Shown here: in pieces, positions 16,606 to 28,022 of the stretch
How the letters are laid out: the number at the start of each line of letters is the position of its first letter
Numbering within the stretch: the first letter of the stretch is position 1
From: an uncultured Paracoccaceae bacterium
Lineage (GTDB): Bacteria > Pseudomonadota > Alphaproteobacteria > Rhodobacterales > Rhodobacteraceae
Assembly (NCBI GenBank): GCA_947500055.1
Contig: CANMQO010000001.1
Location: 620,001-684,000 of the forward strand
Direction of reading: 5' to 3'
DNA length: 64,000 bases
Program-made: the position numbers and the translations under genes
Notes under the pieces: model-generated
What the model was told of the DNA's origin: nothing
Databases searched by the model: none
The model's input: only the letters and a program-made list of their open reading frames with translations

Positions 16606-17890
16606 ACTGGACCACCTTGCTATTCGCGATCGCGTCCCCCGACAGAAATTCCGCCCATGACGCCATCATCCGGCGCCGTTTTTCGATCATGTCTCCTCGT
16701 CGATAGGACGCTTCCACCGCGTTCGCGAGCTTATGCGCGAGCGCAATTTCCGCCATGTCGCCTGCAAAATGGGTACGCTCGGCCACCCAGTCGCGGAACG
16801 TGCTCCTAAGGCCGTGTGGCACCGCCGGGCGCTTGCTAACACGATCCAGAAAGCCAGACCCCCCATTTCCGATGTCAGTTTCATGCATGCGTTTCATCGT
16901 CGCGCTCAAGGTCATGTCGGACATCTCCCCGCCGCGCGATGAGGGGAAGACAAGCGAGTTATCGTGAAAACGCGGCAACGCCTCGAGGAGAGTCACCGCA
17001 TCCCGCGACAACGGCACCCGGTGTTCGCGGTCCATCTTCATGCGCGAAGCGGGGATCGTCCATATGCCGTTCACGAGATCCACCTCTTCCCATCTCGCCC
17101 CCCGGATTTCTTTAGATCTAGCCGCCGTGATGGCCGCGAACTCCACAGCTCGCGCACCCACACCTTTCCTCTTTCGCAAGGCCGAGAACCACCTTGGAGC
17201 ATCGTCAATCTGCAACGCAGGGTGATGCCCCTGTACTGCAATTTTGGTTGCTGGTGGCAGGAGTTCCTTCAGATTGCCGGCCCAGCGAGCAGGATTATCT
17301 CCATCCCGATGCCCAGCGACTGTCGCCCAAGCCAAAACAGTTTCAATGCGCCCCCGCACGCGTGAGGCCGTCGTAGTTTTGGTTCGCCAGATTGGTTCGA
17401 GAACCTGCAGCACATCTTGGACGGTGATCTCATCAACCAGCAGTTTGCCGAGAACAGGCATGGCATATGTCTGCAGCGTATTCTTCCACTGCTGCCGGTG
17501 CTTGGAATTCTGGAATCCATCTAGCCTGGCGGCGAGACACTGATCGCTCGCGTCAGAAAATGTCATCCCCCTGCGTCGCTGGATTGCCAAATCTGCCAGT
17601 AGGCGCCGCCGCTCCTCGACAGGATCTATACCTCGCCGGATTTGGTCCTTGAGCTCCCGTGCACGGTCCCGGGCCTGAGACAAAGGCACGTCGGGAAAGC
17701 CACCAAGACCGATCTCACGACGCTTGCCTGCTATCGCGACGCGTAAGAGCCAACTTCGACCTCCATTCGGAGTGATCTGCAAAAGAAGCCCCGAGATTCC
17801 ACCGACAGAGAAGGTCACGTTGCGGCCGGTGCCCGGATGCTTCAACCTTTTGATTTCTAGCGCCGAGAGTTCTTTCGCTTTACGTGGCAT
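16595..17890 (-). CDS. P4-type tyrosine recombinase/integrase
   Basis: The 431-residue protein carries an N-terminal DUF4102 arm-binding domain (VTFSVGGISGLLLQITPNGG) followed by a SAM-like core-binding domain. The catalytic domain has Arg in AAITAARSKEIRG, His-Gly-Leu-Arg in PHGLRSTFRDW, and the nucleophilic Tyr in EASYRRGD. All key residues are present and the length is usual, so it should be active. The ATG at 17890 has GTGGGG seven bases upstream; an ATG at 17896 sits too close to it. Integrases of this type generally cut at tRNA or similar sites, but no tRNA is found beside it. Confidence 0.92.
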   Translation of the reverse strand: MPRKAKELSALEIKRLKHPGTGRNVTFSVGGISGLLLQITPNGGRSWLLRVAIAGKRREIGLGGFPDVPLSQARDRARELKDQIRRGIDPVEERRRLLADLAIQRRRGMTFSDASDQCLAARLDGFQNSKHRQQWKNTLQTYAMPVLGKLLVDEITVQDVLQVLEPIWRTKTTTASRVRGRIETVLAWATVAGHRDGDNPARWAGNLKELLPPATKIAVQGHHPALQIDDAPRWFSALRKRKGVGARAVEFAAITAARSKEIRGARWEEVDLVNGIWTIPASRMKMDREHRVPLSRDAVTLLEALPRFHDNSLVFPSSRGGEMSDMTLSATMKRMHETDIGNGGSGFLDRVSKRPAVPHGLRSTFRDWVAERTHFAGDMAEIALAHKLANAVEASYRRGDMIEKRRRMMASWAEFLSGDAIANSKVVQYGS

Positions 17891-18232
17891 AGTCATACCC
17901 CACTACATACCCGCCTAAAATGCTGACACGCAGTGCGACAGAATGCAACGGACTAAGAAATGGGTTGTGATGTATCTCTCAATATCAGCTACTTATGCGA
18001 CTAACAGCAACCTATCGGTTCAGAAAGATGGCGGTCTGTCTGTCCGCCATCCCCATCAAGTTTTGCACGTCAGGCAACTTCGACCTTCAGCCGCGACATC
18101 GGCGCAAAAGGCAATGAGCCTCACAAAGCCGCCATTCAATTGAATCGCAGCGAAGGCGTCGGGAGAGCCCAGAACCACTGATGCTGCGTCAGGGCTGAAT
18201 GTCAGGTTCGGCGAAAACCAGCATTGCTGATG
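17891..18232. other. Region between the integrase and thiD, possible element end
   Basis: No gene is seen in these 342 bases. A hairpin GATGGCGG (18027-18034) with CCGCCATC (18044-18051) lacks a T-tract. GCAGCGAAGGC around 18150 resembles the degenerate repeats elsewhere. The attachment site of the integrated element should lie here if the integrase sits at its right end, but no repeat partner was found by eye. Confidence 0.4.
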
Positions 18233-18964
18233 TCAGAGATTTCCGGCCTTGCGGAGGCAGTCATGCACGAAGGTTTTTGCCACCTTGCAGGCCAAATGAA
18301 GACCGTTCCCCTGGGCAAGGCCGCAGGCGATCGCTGTGGCCAGGGCGCAGCCTGTGCCGCGCATTGTTGTTGCTTCAAGCCTCGGTGCGGTCAGGATGTG
18401 CTGCTCTGACACCGCGAACAGATGATCGGCTGAGGTGTCGCCTGATCCATGGCCTCCTTTAATCAAGACAGCCTGAGCCCCGTGGGACAAAAACCATTCC
18501 GCCTGGATCGCGATCTGGGTGTCGGTCTCAGCCAACGGTTGGCCCGAAAGAGCCGCCGCTTCGAGGAGGTTCGGTGTGACGAGATGAGCCCGAGAGAGCA
18601 ACGATCCCGGAAATTGCCCCGACATGAGCTGCCGCCCAGAGCTTGATTTCAGGACCGGGTCAAGGACAAGAGGACAAGATTGCCCGCGGATGGCGTGGCT
18701 GACCGTATCAGCGGTTTCTTCGTTGCCAAGCATACCGATCTTGATGGCAGCAGGGTTCGTCGTGGCCAATGCGGCTTCGATCTGACTGATGATCAGTTCC
18801 GTAGGCATGAGCCGTGTATCGAACACCATATCATTCGACTGCGCGGTGACGGCCGTGACGATGGGAAGAACCTGACACCCAAACCTTTGGGCCACAAAGG
18901 CGTCGCGGGTCAGGCCTGCGCCGCCGCTGCTGTCGGTGCCGCCGATGATCATGACCGGCTTCAT
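18233..18964 (-). CDS. thiD: Hydroxymethylpyrimidine/phosphomethylpyrimidine kinase
   Basis: ThiD phosphorylates HMP to HMP-P and HMP-PP for coupling to the thiazole in thiamin synthesis. The 243-residue protein is a ribokinase-fold kinase. It has the glycine-rich GGTDSSGGAGLTRD at the N-terminus, IKIGMLGN, DPVLKSSSG, and MRGTGCALATAIA with the anion hole and catalytic-base region near residue 205. It is slightly shorter than many ThiD proteins. It is the last gene of the leftward thi operon, and its ATG overlaps the thiF stop (ATGA). Confidence 0.93.
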   Translation of the reverse strand: MKPVMIIGGTDSSGGAGLTRDAFVAQRFGCQVLPIVTAVTAQSNDMVFDTRLMPTELIISQIEAALATTNPAAIKIGMLGNEETADTVSHAIRGQSCPLVLDPVLKSSSGRQLMSGQFPGSLLSRAHLVTPNLLEAAALSGQPLAETDTQIAIQAEWFLSHGAQAVLIKGGHGSGDTSADHLFAVSEQHILTAPRLEATTMRGTGCALATAIACGLAQGNGLHLACKVAKTFVHDCLRKAGNL

Positions 18965-19926
18965 GTACTGGCCTTCGCCGCCAGCAAGGCAAGGTTGGTT
19001 TCACCCTGCGCCTGCAGGCTTTTTGCCGCCCGCCACGCCCGCAATCCGCTTTGGCAGCACAAGACGACCCTTTGACCCGGACACGGAACACGCGCGCGCA
19101 ACGCGTCTTCGGATAAGCGCTCGGCTTGCGGGCAGATCATTTCCGGGGCGTCTTGCCGGCTCCTCAGTTCGACGATCAGGTCAGAGCCTTGCAGCATCGG
19201 TTTCGCGATGAAGGGGATCACGTTATCGGGCTCAGGGCAGCCCAGAAAGCTGAACCCGCCAAAGTGCAGCGCAGAAAGGTCGGCGGTGATCATCTGCCCC
19301 AACGCAGGCGGCACGCCAAGAAGGACCCTGAGAGCGATCTGCGCCTGCAATGCGCCGATGACGCCAACCACCGGCCCCAACACACCCGCAGTTGCGCAGG
19401 TTGCTCCTGTTGTCGGCAATTCCGGGAATACCGCTCGTAGGGATGGCGCGGCGCCGCAAAACCCACCGACATAGCCGGTCTGGCCCAGAACGCTTGCCGA
19501 AACAAGCGGTGTGCCTTTGGCCAGGCAGGCATCTGACAGGATGTAGGAAGCTGCGAAACTGTCCGCCGCGTCGATCACCAGGTCCGCCTGCGCTGCCACC
19601 TCGGGGGCCAAGCTGGGGCCGAGCGCTTCTACATTTGCCGAAACGTTCACCTGCGAATTGAGCGTGCGCAGAGCGTCGCGCGCCGCCACTGCCTTGGGTC
19701 TGCCGATATCCGCCATGCCATAGATGGGCTGGCGGTGCAGGTTGTTTTCCGCAACCTCATCGGGGTCGAAGATCGAGATTTTCCCGATGCCGGCACCGGC
19801 GAGATATTGCAGGACTGGGCTGCCTAACCCGCCAGCACCCACCACCGCGACATGCGCCCTGCGCAATCTGGACTGACCGGCCTCACCGATTTCGGGCAAC
19901 TGCATCTGGCGGGCATATCGGTTCAT
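18961..19926 (-). CDS. thiF: ThiF/MoeB-type adenylyltransferase with C-terminal rhodanese-like domain
   Basis: ThiF adenylates the C-terminal Gly of ThiS so that sulfur can be added. The 321-residue protein starts MNRYARQMQLPEIGE. It has the ATP loop VVGAGGLGSPVLQYLAGAG, the Asp of the FDPDEV strand, NNLHRQ and the TCATAGVLGPVVG region. The last 70 residues resemble a rhodanese, with VLCCQSGLRAWRAAKSL holding a candidate persulfide Cys. The two CxxC pairs that bind zinc in MoeB are not intact (SLRAVF replaces the first). The ATG at 19926 overlaps the thiE stop, so the longer frame to 20130 is rejected. Confidence 0.88.
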   Translation of the reverse strand: MNRYARQMQLPEIGEAGQSRLRRAHVAVVGAGGLGSPVLQYLAGAGIGKISIFDPDEVAENNLHRQPIYGMADIGRPKAVAARDALRTLNSQVNVSANVEALGPSLAPEVAAQADLVIDAADSFAASYILSDACLAKGTPLVSASVLGQTGYVGGFCGAAPSLRAVFPELPTTGATCATAGVLGPVVGVIGALQAQIALRVLLGVPPALGQMITADLSALHFGGFSFLGCPEPDNVIPFIAKPMLQGSDLIVELRSRQDAPEMICPQAERLSEDALRARVPCPGQRVVLCCQSGLRAWRAAKSLQAQGETNLALLAAKAST

Positions 19927-20516
19927 GCACCGCACACCCGCAACCATTCCCGCGTGCGGGCTTCGGGGTCGGGGGCATGCCGAATATCTGTCACCACCGC
20001 GACACTGTCCGCACCGGCGGCAAAAACGCCGGGTGCACGTTCCGGGGTCAGCCCGCCAATTGCGACCAGCGGGGTGGTTCCGGCCATTGCCTTCCAGCGG
20101 CGCACATTGTCGAGCCCTTGCGGTCCCCATTTCATCCTTTTCAATAAGGTCGGATAGACCGGGCCAAGCGCCACATAGGCCGGATCGAAGGACAAGGCGC
20201 GGTCTAGTTCTGCTTCGTCATGGGTGGACAGTCCGATGCGCACGCCCGCCCGGCGCAGGGCGGGGAAATCGGCGGTGTCCATGTCCTCCTGCCCCAGATG
20301 GACAAAGCTGCAATTGAGATCCAGTGCCACCTGCCAGTAATCATTCACCACCAGTTGGGCGCGGTGGACGGCACAGATGTCGCGGGCGCGGGCAATCTGG
20401 CGGCGGATTTCAGGCTCTGGCATATCCTTGATGCGCAATTGCACAAGCTTCACGCCGTGAGGCACCAGCAGTTCCAGCCGCCCCACATGGCCGGTGATCA
20501 GATAGAACCGTTCCAT
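19923..20516 (-). CDS. thiE: Thiamin phosphate synthase
   Basis: ThiE joins HMP-PP with the thiazole phosphate to give thiamin phosphate. The 197-residue protein is a short TIM barrel. It shows VKLVQLRIKDM (diphosphate contact), LVVNDYWQVAL, FVHLGQEDM, GLSTHDEAELDRA, VALGPVYPT and VAIGGLTPE in family order. The start is the ATG at 20516, which forms a TGATG overlap with the thiG stop; a GTG one codon upstream is also possible. The protein is on the short side, but all core strands are present. Confidence 0.93.
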   Translation of the reverse strand: MERFYLITGHVGRLELLVPHGVKLVQLRIKDMPEPEIRRQIARARDICAVHRAQLVVNDYWQVALDLNCSFVHLGQEDMDTADFPALRRAGVRIGLSTHDEAELDRALSFDPAYVALGPVYPTLLKRMKWGPQGLDNVRRWKAMAGTTPLVAIGGLTPERAPGVFAAGADSVAVVTDIRHAPDPEARTREWLRVCGA

Positions 20517-21283
20517 CACATCAACTCCGCAAGGCCAAGTACGGGGGTGGAAGGCACTGCCACATCCCGGCGGTCAATCGGCTCGGCGGCAAAACCCGCG
20601 CGCCCGGCCTCGACCGCCAGAGCCATGGCGCGCGCCATGCCGACGGGATCGCCCGCCTTGGCCACGGCGGTATTGAGCAGGATCGCATCCATCCCCAGTT
20701 CCATGGCCTGTACCGCATCAGAGGGCCGTCCGATCCCGGCATCGACAATCAGGGGAACATCCGCAAAATGCGCCCGCATCGCCCGCAGGGCATCCGGTAC
20801 GCGCAACCCCTGACCCGACCCGATAGGCGCCCCCCAAGGCATCAGGACCTTGCATCCCGCCTCGAGCAGCTTTTCACCCACAATCAGGTCATCCGTCATA
20901 TAGGGAAAAACCTTGAAGCCATCCGCTGTCAGAATGCGCGCGGCCTCGACTAGCGCAAAGACATCCGGCTGGAGGTTATCCGCGTGGCCGATCACCTCCA
21001 GCTTGATCCATTCGGTGGCGAATATCTCTCGGGCCATCTGTGCCGTGGTCACGGCCTCCTGCACCGAATGGCACCCGGCAGTGTTCGGCAGGATGCGGGC
21101 ACCGGTTGCGCGCAGCATGTCCCAGAACCCTGCACCTGTCCCACCCGCTGTTTCGCGCCGCAGGCTGACAGTGACAACCTCGCAACCGCTGGCGCGGATC
21201 GCTTGTTGCAGAATCGCAGGCGACGGGTATTGCGCCGTGCCCAGAAACATGGGCACCGAAATGTCGGCATCATAGATCCGCAT
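20516..21283 (-). CDS. thiG: Thiazole synthase
   Basis: ThiG builds the thiazole phosphate from DXP, dehydroglycine and the thiocarboxylate on ThiS. The 255-residue TIM-barrel protein has the Schiff-base Lys in [10 protein letters not shown], the strand [23 protein letters not shown] and the phosphate-binding [11 protein letters not shown] followed by [13 protein letters not shown]. Length and motifs match the family. Its ATG lies one base after the thiS stop and its TGA overlaps thiE. Confidence 0.96.
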   Translation of the reverse strand: MRIYDADISVPMFLGTAQYPSPAILQQAIRASGCEVVTVSLRRETAGGTGAGFWDMLRATGARILPNTAGCHSVQEAVTTAQMAREIFATEWIKLEVIGHADNLQPDVFALVEAARILTADGFKVFPYMTDDLIVGEKLLEAGCKVLMPWGAPIGSGQGLRVPDALRAMRAHFADVPLIVDAGIGRPSDAVQAMELGMDAILLNTAVAKAGDPVGMARAMALAVEAGRAGFAAEPIDRRDVAVPSTPVLGLAELM

Positions 21284-21450
21284 GTCACCCTCCCTGCATC
21301 GGGGCCAGAACTTCCAGCCGGTCGCCGGAATTCAATATGGTTGCGCCACGGGCAGAGGCTGGCACGAACTGGCCATTCACGGCCGTGGCGATGGCGGGGC
21401 TGGTAAAGCCAAGCTCGACAAGGGCCGCGTCCAGCGTTTCGGTGGAAATA

Positions 21451-24239
<2,789 letters not shown>

Positions 24240-24335
24240 TCAAAAAGACACCAGATGAGTTTGGGGAGGAGGCGAAGGCGGATTGCACCTTCTGTTGAGA
24301 TTGCAAACGCCACTTGCGGCAATGCATCCTTAGCT

Positions 24336-24432
24336 TCCTACGCCAGTGTCAACTGGGTCAGGTTCAAAGGGTCGCATCACCGGGTCTTCACCCTGTCAGC
24401 CTCTCAGTCCCATCGGCGGGACTCCCCTGCGT
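24336..24432 (-). ncRNA. TPP riboswitch (THI element)
   Basis: Read on the minus strand, the segment contains CTGAGA (complement of 24402-24407) and the THI box ACCCTTTGAACCTGACCCAG ending near 24352. The spacing, the 5' stem GGGGAGTCCC and the closing 3' strand fit the TPP aptamer. It lies in the thiC leader, so thiamin pyrophosphate should reduce expression of the whole seven-gene thi operon. Confidence 0.95.
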
Positions 24433-24643
24433 AAGTTTGCGATAGAATGGAACGGCCGGTTTGTAAAGCTTCAACAAGTGGTCATCGGCGCAGCCCCTGC
24501 GAATGCATTGGTTATCCGCGCAGTCGCCGAATGTTCTGGCGGGACCGCCATTCGGTCGGGTCAAACTGGCCGTTTGTGCGGAGCGATGTGACGCCGCTCC
24601 GCAGCGGTGGTTAGAAGTTTTTGGCCACGATCTTGCCTTTCGC

Positions 24644-25621
24644 CTAGCCCGTCTCGATCAGCCTGTGCGCCTCACGTATGTTGGCGGCGTTAATCGGAGA
24701 CAGGACCCTGGACAGGGTGGTTTTGATTTTGCCTTCGTCAATTTTCTTGGCAACGCAGGAAAGCAGTCTGTGCTGTTCGATCATGTCAGGCGTCTGATGC
24801 ATTGACCGGGCGAACATGAACTCCCAATGAAAGCTCGCCGCTTTCATCTTCATTCCGGCCATGGGCATGGGCAGGCCAGTGTCGTCGATGCCAACGATGC
24901 CGCCCTGAGGCCGGATCAGTTCAACCGCCGCATCCCAATGGCCCATGTCATTGAAAATAGCGATGTGATCAATATGCCTGAAGCCAAGGTCGCGTACCTG
25001 CGCCACCATGTCCTCTCGGTGGTTGACGACATGATTTGCGCCAAGCAATTTGACCCAATCGGATGTTTCAGGGCGTGAGGCTGTCGCGATGACGGTCAGC
25101 CCGGCCTGTTTGGCCAGCTGAATGCCGATGGAGCCGACGCCGCCACCCGCACCGATGATCAGAATGGACTGACCTTCATCCGCACCGTCACGATCGATGC
25201 GCAGACGATCAAAGAATGCCTCATAGGCGGTGATCGTCGTCAGCGGAAGTGCCGCGGCCTCCGCGTGGGATAGGGATGCGGGCTTGTGACCCACAATCCG
25301 TTCATCAACCAGATGGAATTCCGCATTGGTCCCTGAGCGCGTGATGTCACCGGCGTAGTAGACTTCATCGCCGGGTTTGAAGAGCGTGGCATCGGATCCA
25401 ACGGCCTCCACGACACCGGACGCATCGTAGCCGATGATGCGCGGCGTTTCTTCAACCTTGTCTTTGGGTGCACGTACCTTGACGTCCACCGGGTTCACGG
25501 CAACCGCCTTGACGTTGACAAGTATATCGCGGCGTTTCGGTTCGGGTTTATCGATCTCCAGATCGAGAAACGCATTGGCGTCCTCGACGGGCAGGTAATG
25601 GGTAAATCCAACGGCTTTCAT
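24644..25621 (-). CDS. Zinc-type alcohol dehydrogenase family protein (quinone oxidoreductase-like)
   Basis: The 325-residue protein is a medium-chain reductase. It has VKAVAVNPVDVKVR, IIGYDASGVVEAVG, and the NADPH-binding ILIIGAGGGVGSIGIQLAKQ at about residue 150. There are no catalytic-zinc ligands in the usual GHE context, so it probably reduces enones or quinones like other members of the TIGR02817-type group. The ATG at 25621 has AAAGGA eight bases upstream; an ATG two codons earlier is also possible. It is the last gene of the LysR-flanked operon. Confidence 0.87.
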   Translation of the reverse strand: MKAVGFTHYLPVEDANAFLDLEIDKPEPKRRDILVNVKAVAVNPVDVKVRAPKDKVEETPRIIGYDASGVVEAVGSDATLFKPGDEVYYAGDITRSGTNAEFHLVDERIVGHKPASLSHAEAAALPLTTITAYEAFFDRLRIDRDGADEGQSILIIGAGGGVGSIGIQLAKQAGLTVIATASRPETSDWVKLLGANHVVNHREDMVAQVRDLGFRHIDHIAIFNDMGHWDAAVELIRPQGGIVGIDDTGLPMPMAGMKMKAASFHWEFMFARSMHQTPDMIEQHRLLSCVAKKIDEGKIKTTLSRVLSPINAANIREAHRLIETG

Positions 25622-25649
25622 TGTCATGTTCCTTTGTGTTGATTTGGGG

Positions 25650-26825
25650 TCAGGCCGTGACGGGAACAGAAGGCGATTTCCGCTCCTGCCAGATGATGAA
25701 GGCAAGCCCGATGGTGGGCACGATGAGTGCGGCGAAAGGGATATATGCTGCCCCCAGACTGCTATCGACAACAGCACCGCCAATGATCCCGCCCAGCGCA
25801 TTTGCTATGTTGAAGGCCGAGATGTTGGCGGTTGCCGCAAGCTCGGGCGCATCGCCGCCATGTTTCATGACGCGCATCTGCATCGGGGGGACGTTGGCGA
25901 AGGATACGACGCCAAAGACAAAGGCTGCGGCCACGAACAGGTAGGGTTGCGAAGCGACCAGACCGGCGACGATCAAAGCGGCAATCATTGCTGCAGGCCA
26001 GCCGATCAGGGCCGCGCTCAGGTTCCGGTCAGCGGTCTTGCCGCCCAGCGTGTTGCCCAGAACTAGGCCCAGACCGACGATGACCAGGATCCAGGTCAGC
26101 GACGGCCGTGCGAACCCCGCCACTTGCTCGGCGATAGGCGCAATGTAGCCATAGAAGGTCATGAAACCGACCCAGCCCAGCGTGGTGATCATCAGGCTGG
26201 CGCGCAGTTGCGGGTTGCTGAATGCCCCGATCTGGGAGCGGATGGATTTGGGCGCTTCCGCGCCTTGGGCGGGGATCGCAATCGCAATTGCGGCGGCGGC
26301 CAATGCACCGAGGATGGCGACCACGATAAAGGTGATGTTCCAGCCAAACATATTGCCGATCCAGGCGCCGCCGGGAACACCCAGCACGTTGGCCAGGGTC
26401 AGCCCCGCAAACATCTGGCCCACGGCTTGTCCCGCCATCTTTTCAGACACCAGTTGCGTCGCGACGACAGCGCCGATTCCGTAGAATGGCCCTTGGGTCA
26501 GACCGGCCATGATGCGGCTGATCATCAAGGTGGTATAGTCCGTTGCGAAGGCCGTGATCAGGTTGGAGACGACGAAAAGCGCCATCAGACCGATCAGCAC
26601 GACACGTTTGCGGTAGCGTGCCAGCCACAGCGTCAGGATTGGCCCGCCGATCACGATGGCCAGCGCGTAGCCGGTGATCAGATGGCCTGCCTGTCCTTCG
26701 GTGATATTCAGGCTTTCGGCCACCTGGGTGAGAATACCGGCGATTACGAACTCTGCGGTGCCGATGGCAAAGGCCGCCAGGGTCAATATCCAGACCTGTA
26801 ACGGCATTTTCGATTTCAGTGACAT
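25650..26825 (-). CDS. MFS transporter (AraJ/PbuE-like efflux type)
   Basis: The 391-residue protein has about twelve membrane helices. Its start, MPLQVWILTLAAFAIGTAEFVIAGIL, is very typical of the arabinose-efflux/DHA1 MFS group of sugar or drug exporters. The first-half loop LWLARYRKRVVLIG is motif A-like. It lies 28 bases above the alcohol dehydrogenase and 27 below the SDR, so all are co-transcribed. Export of the compound handled by these enzymes is likely; the compound is unknown. Confidence 0.87.
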   Translation of the reverse strand: MSLKSKMPLQVWILTLAAFAIGTAEFVIAGILTQVAESLNITEGQAGHLITGYALAIVIGGPILTLWLARYRKRVVLIGLMALFVVSNLITAFATDYTTLMISRIMAGLTQGPFYGIGAVVATQLVSEKMAGQAVGQMFAGLTLANVLGVPGGAWIGNMFGWNITFIVVAILGALAAAAIAIAIPAQGAEAPKSIRSQIGAFSNPQLRASLMITTLGWVGFMTFYGYIAPIAEQVAGFARPSLTWILVIVGLGLVLGNTLGGKTADRNLSAALIGWPAAMIAALIVAGLVASQPYLFVAAAFVFGVVSFANVPPMQMRVMKHGGDAPELAATANISAFNIANALGGIIGGAVVDSSLGAAYIPFAALIVPTIGLAFIIWQERKSPSVPVTA

Positions 26826-26852
26826 GGGTCAATCCTTTCCCGGACAAGGTGT

Positions 26853-27524
26853 TCAGTTGACGAGTGCCCCGCCGTCGATGTCGATGACGGCACCGCTGAC
26901 GAAGGGGGTGTCGATTGCGAAGAGATAGCCAGCGGCCAGATCGTCGGCGGAGCCGACCTTGCCCGCAGGCATTGACTTTGCGGCAGTGGCGAGCATCGCC
27001 GCGCGCGCTTTGCCCGCCATACCGGCATAGGCTTCGGTATCCGTCAGGCCGGGGCTCACGACATTGACGCGGATTGGGACCAGTTCCCTGGCGAGGATTT
27101 TGGCCACTCCCTCCAGCGCCGCGTTCATGGCGGTTTTTACATAGGTGCCGGGCACGGTGCGTCGGGCGAGGAACCCGGAGGTCAGTGTGATCGTCCCACC
27201 GGGTTTGATGTGCCGCGCGGCCGCTTTGGCCACTGCAATGGCGCCCCAGAACTTCGTCTCAAAAGCTTGTTTGGCCTCATCGATGGGTACGTCCGCGACG
27301 GTGCCCCCCGGTGCCGACGATCCGGCCGTGAAAATGATATGGTCGACCGGGCCTTGCGCATCGAAATAAGCTGCGATTGCAGCTTCATCTTTGACATCCA
27401 GGCCGGTGGATCGGCTTGCCACTTCTACGGTTCCTGCGCGCTGGGAGAGCGCGGTTGCGACGGCTTTCCCGACCCCGGATGTGCCGCCGATCACGATAGA
27501 CTTTGTGTTGCTGGTGAAGGTCAT
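26853..27524 (-). CDS. Atypical short-chain dehydrogenase/reductase
   Basis: The 223-residue protein has the SDR cofactor turn IGGTSGVGKAVA and the strand VNVVSPGLTDTEAY. The usual NNAG is replaced by FTAGSSAPGG. The expected YxxxK pair is also not where it should be: the segment GTYVKTAMNAALEG aligns with Lys and Asn in those positions. This matches a recognised divergent SDR subgroup. It may still bind nucleotide, but its catalysis is uncertain. Its ATG overlaps the stop of the VOC gene. Confidence 0.82.
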   Translation of the reverse strand: MTFTSNTKSIVIGGTSGVGKAVATALSQRAGTVEVASRSTGLDVKDEAAIAAYFDAQGPVDHIIFTAGSSAPGGTVADVPIDEAKQAFETKFWGAIAVAKAAARHIKPGGTITLTSGFLARRTVPGTYVKTAMNAALEGVAKILARELVPIRVNVVSPGLTDTEAYAGMAGKARAAMLATAAKSMPAGKVGSADDLAAGYLFAIDTPFVSGAVIDIDGGALVN

Positions 27525-27919
27525 TGGCGTGTCTCCTCTGGTTCAAGGATGGGTTCATGGAAAACGGCCTCGATCAGCGGGCCGGAGGGCGTGCGGAAAA
27601 ACAGCCGCCGCTCGTCCAGCTCTTCGAGATCCATTGTGGAGTACCGGATACCAAGAGCTTCGAGCCTGGCGCGAAAGGCGCTGTAGCCGTCGAGGTGGAT
27701 GCCCGCATGGTCGTAGGCTTCAACGCCATTGTCGGTACCGTAGCCACGCGAACCGATCAGATGGATGATCGGCTTGTCACCGGCATAGAGCCAGTGACCC
27801 GGAATGCGGTGGATCGCCTTAGGCCGTGCACGCTCTTCCAGCTCGTCAAAGACCTTGAGGAAGAACGCCCTTGTGCCCGGCAGATCGCGTGTTCGGATTG
27901 TAATGTGGTCAAGGTGCAT
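27521..27919 (-). CDS. VOC (glyoxalase/bleomycin-resistance fold) protein
   Basis: The 132-residue protein begins MHLDHITIRTRDLPGTRAFF, the typical first strand with a metal-ligand His. It ends with FRTPSGPLIEAVFHEP, where a Glu ligand is expected, so a metal-dependent lyase, isomerase or dioxygenase role is possible. The start at 27919 has AAGGAGATC just upstream; the longer frame to 28120 runs into the regulator promoter. It is the first gene of the operon divergent from the LysR gene. Confidence 0.87.
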   Translation of the reverse strand: MHLDHITIRTRDLPGTRAFFLKVFDELEERARPKAIHRIPGHWLYAGDKPIIHLIGSRGYGTDNGVEAYDHAGIHLDGYSAFRARLEALGIRYSTMDLEELDERRLFFRTPSGPLIEAVFHEPILEPEETRQ

Positions 27920-27978
27920 GATGATCTCCTTTCGTTGATCACCACTTACCGTCTGGGCATTGGTCAAATAATTGGCTA

Positions 27979-27996
27979 AATTATGAATTGATAATT
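27979..27996. promoter_or_regulatory. Candidate LysR operator
   Basis: AATTAT (27979-27984) and ATAATT (27991-27996) form a six-base inverted repeat with a six-base spacer. It is compatible with the T-N11-A pattern of LysR regulators and is placed between the divergent VOC and LysR genes. A TATAAT lies at 28008-28013. Confidence 0.4.
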
Positions 27997-28022
27997 CGAG
28001 AAATCCGTATAATGAGAAACAG

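Noticed and set aside
18027..18051. Hairpin as terminator of the integrated element
   Set aside because: The stem is only eight pairs, lacks a T-tract and does not follow a gene in the right direction.
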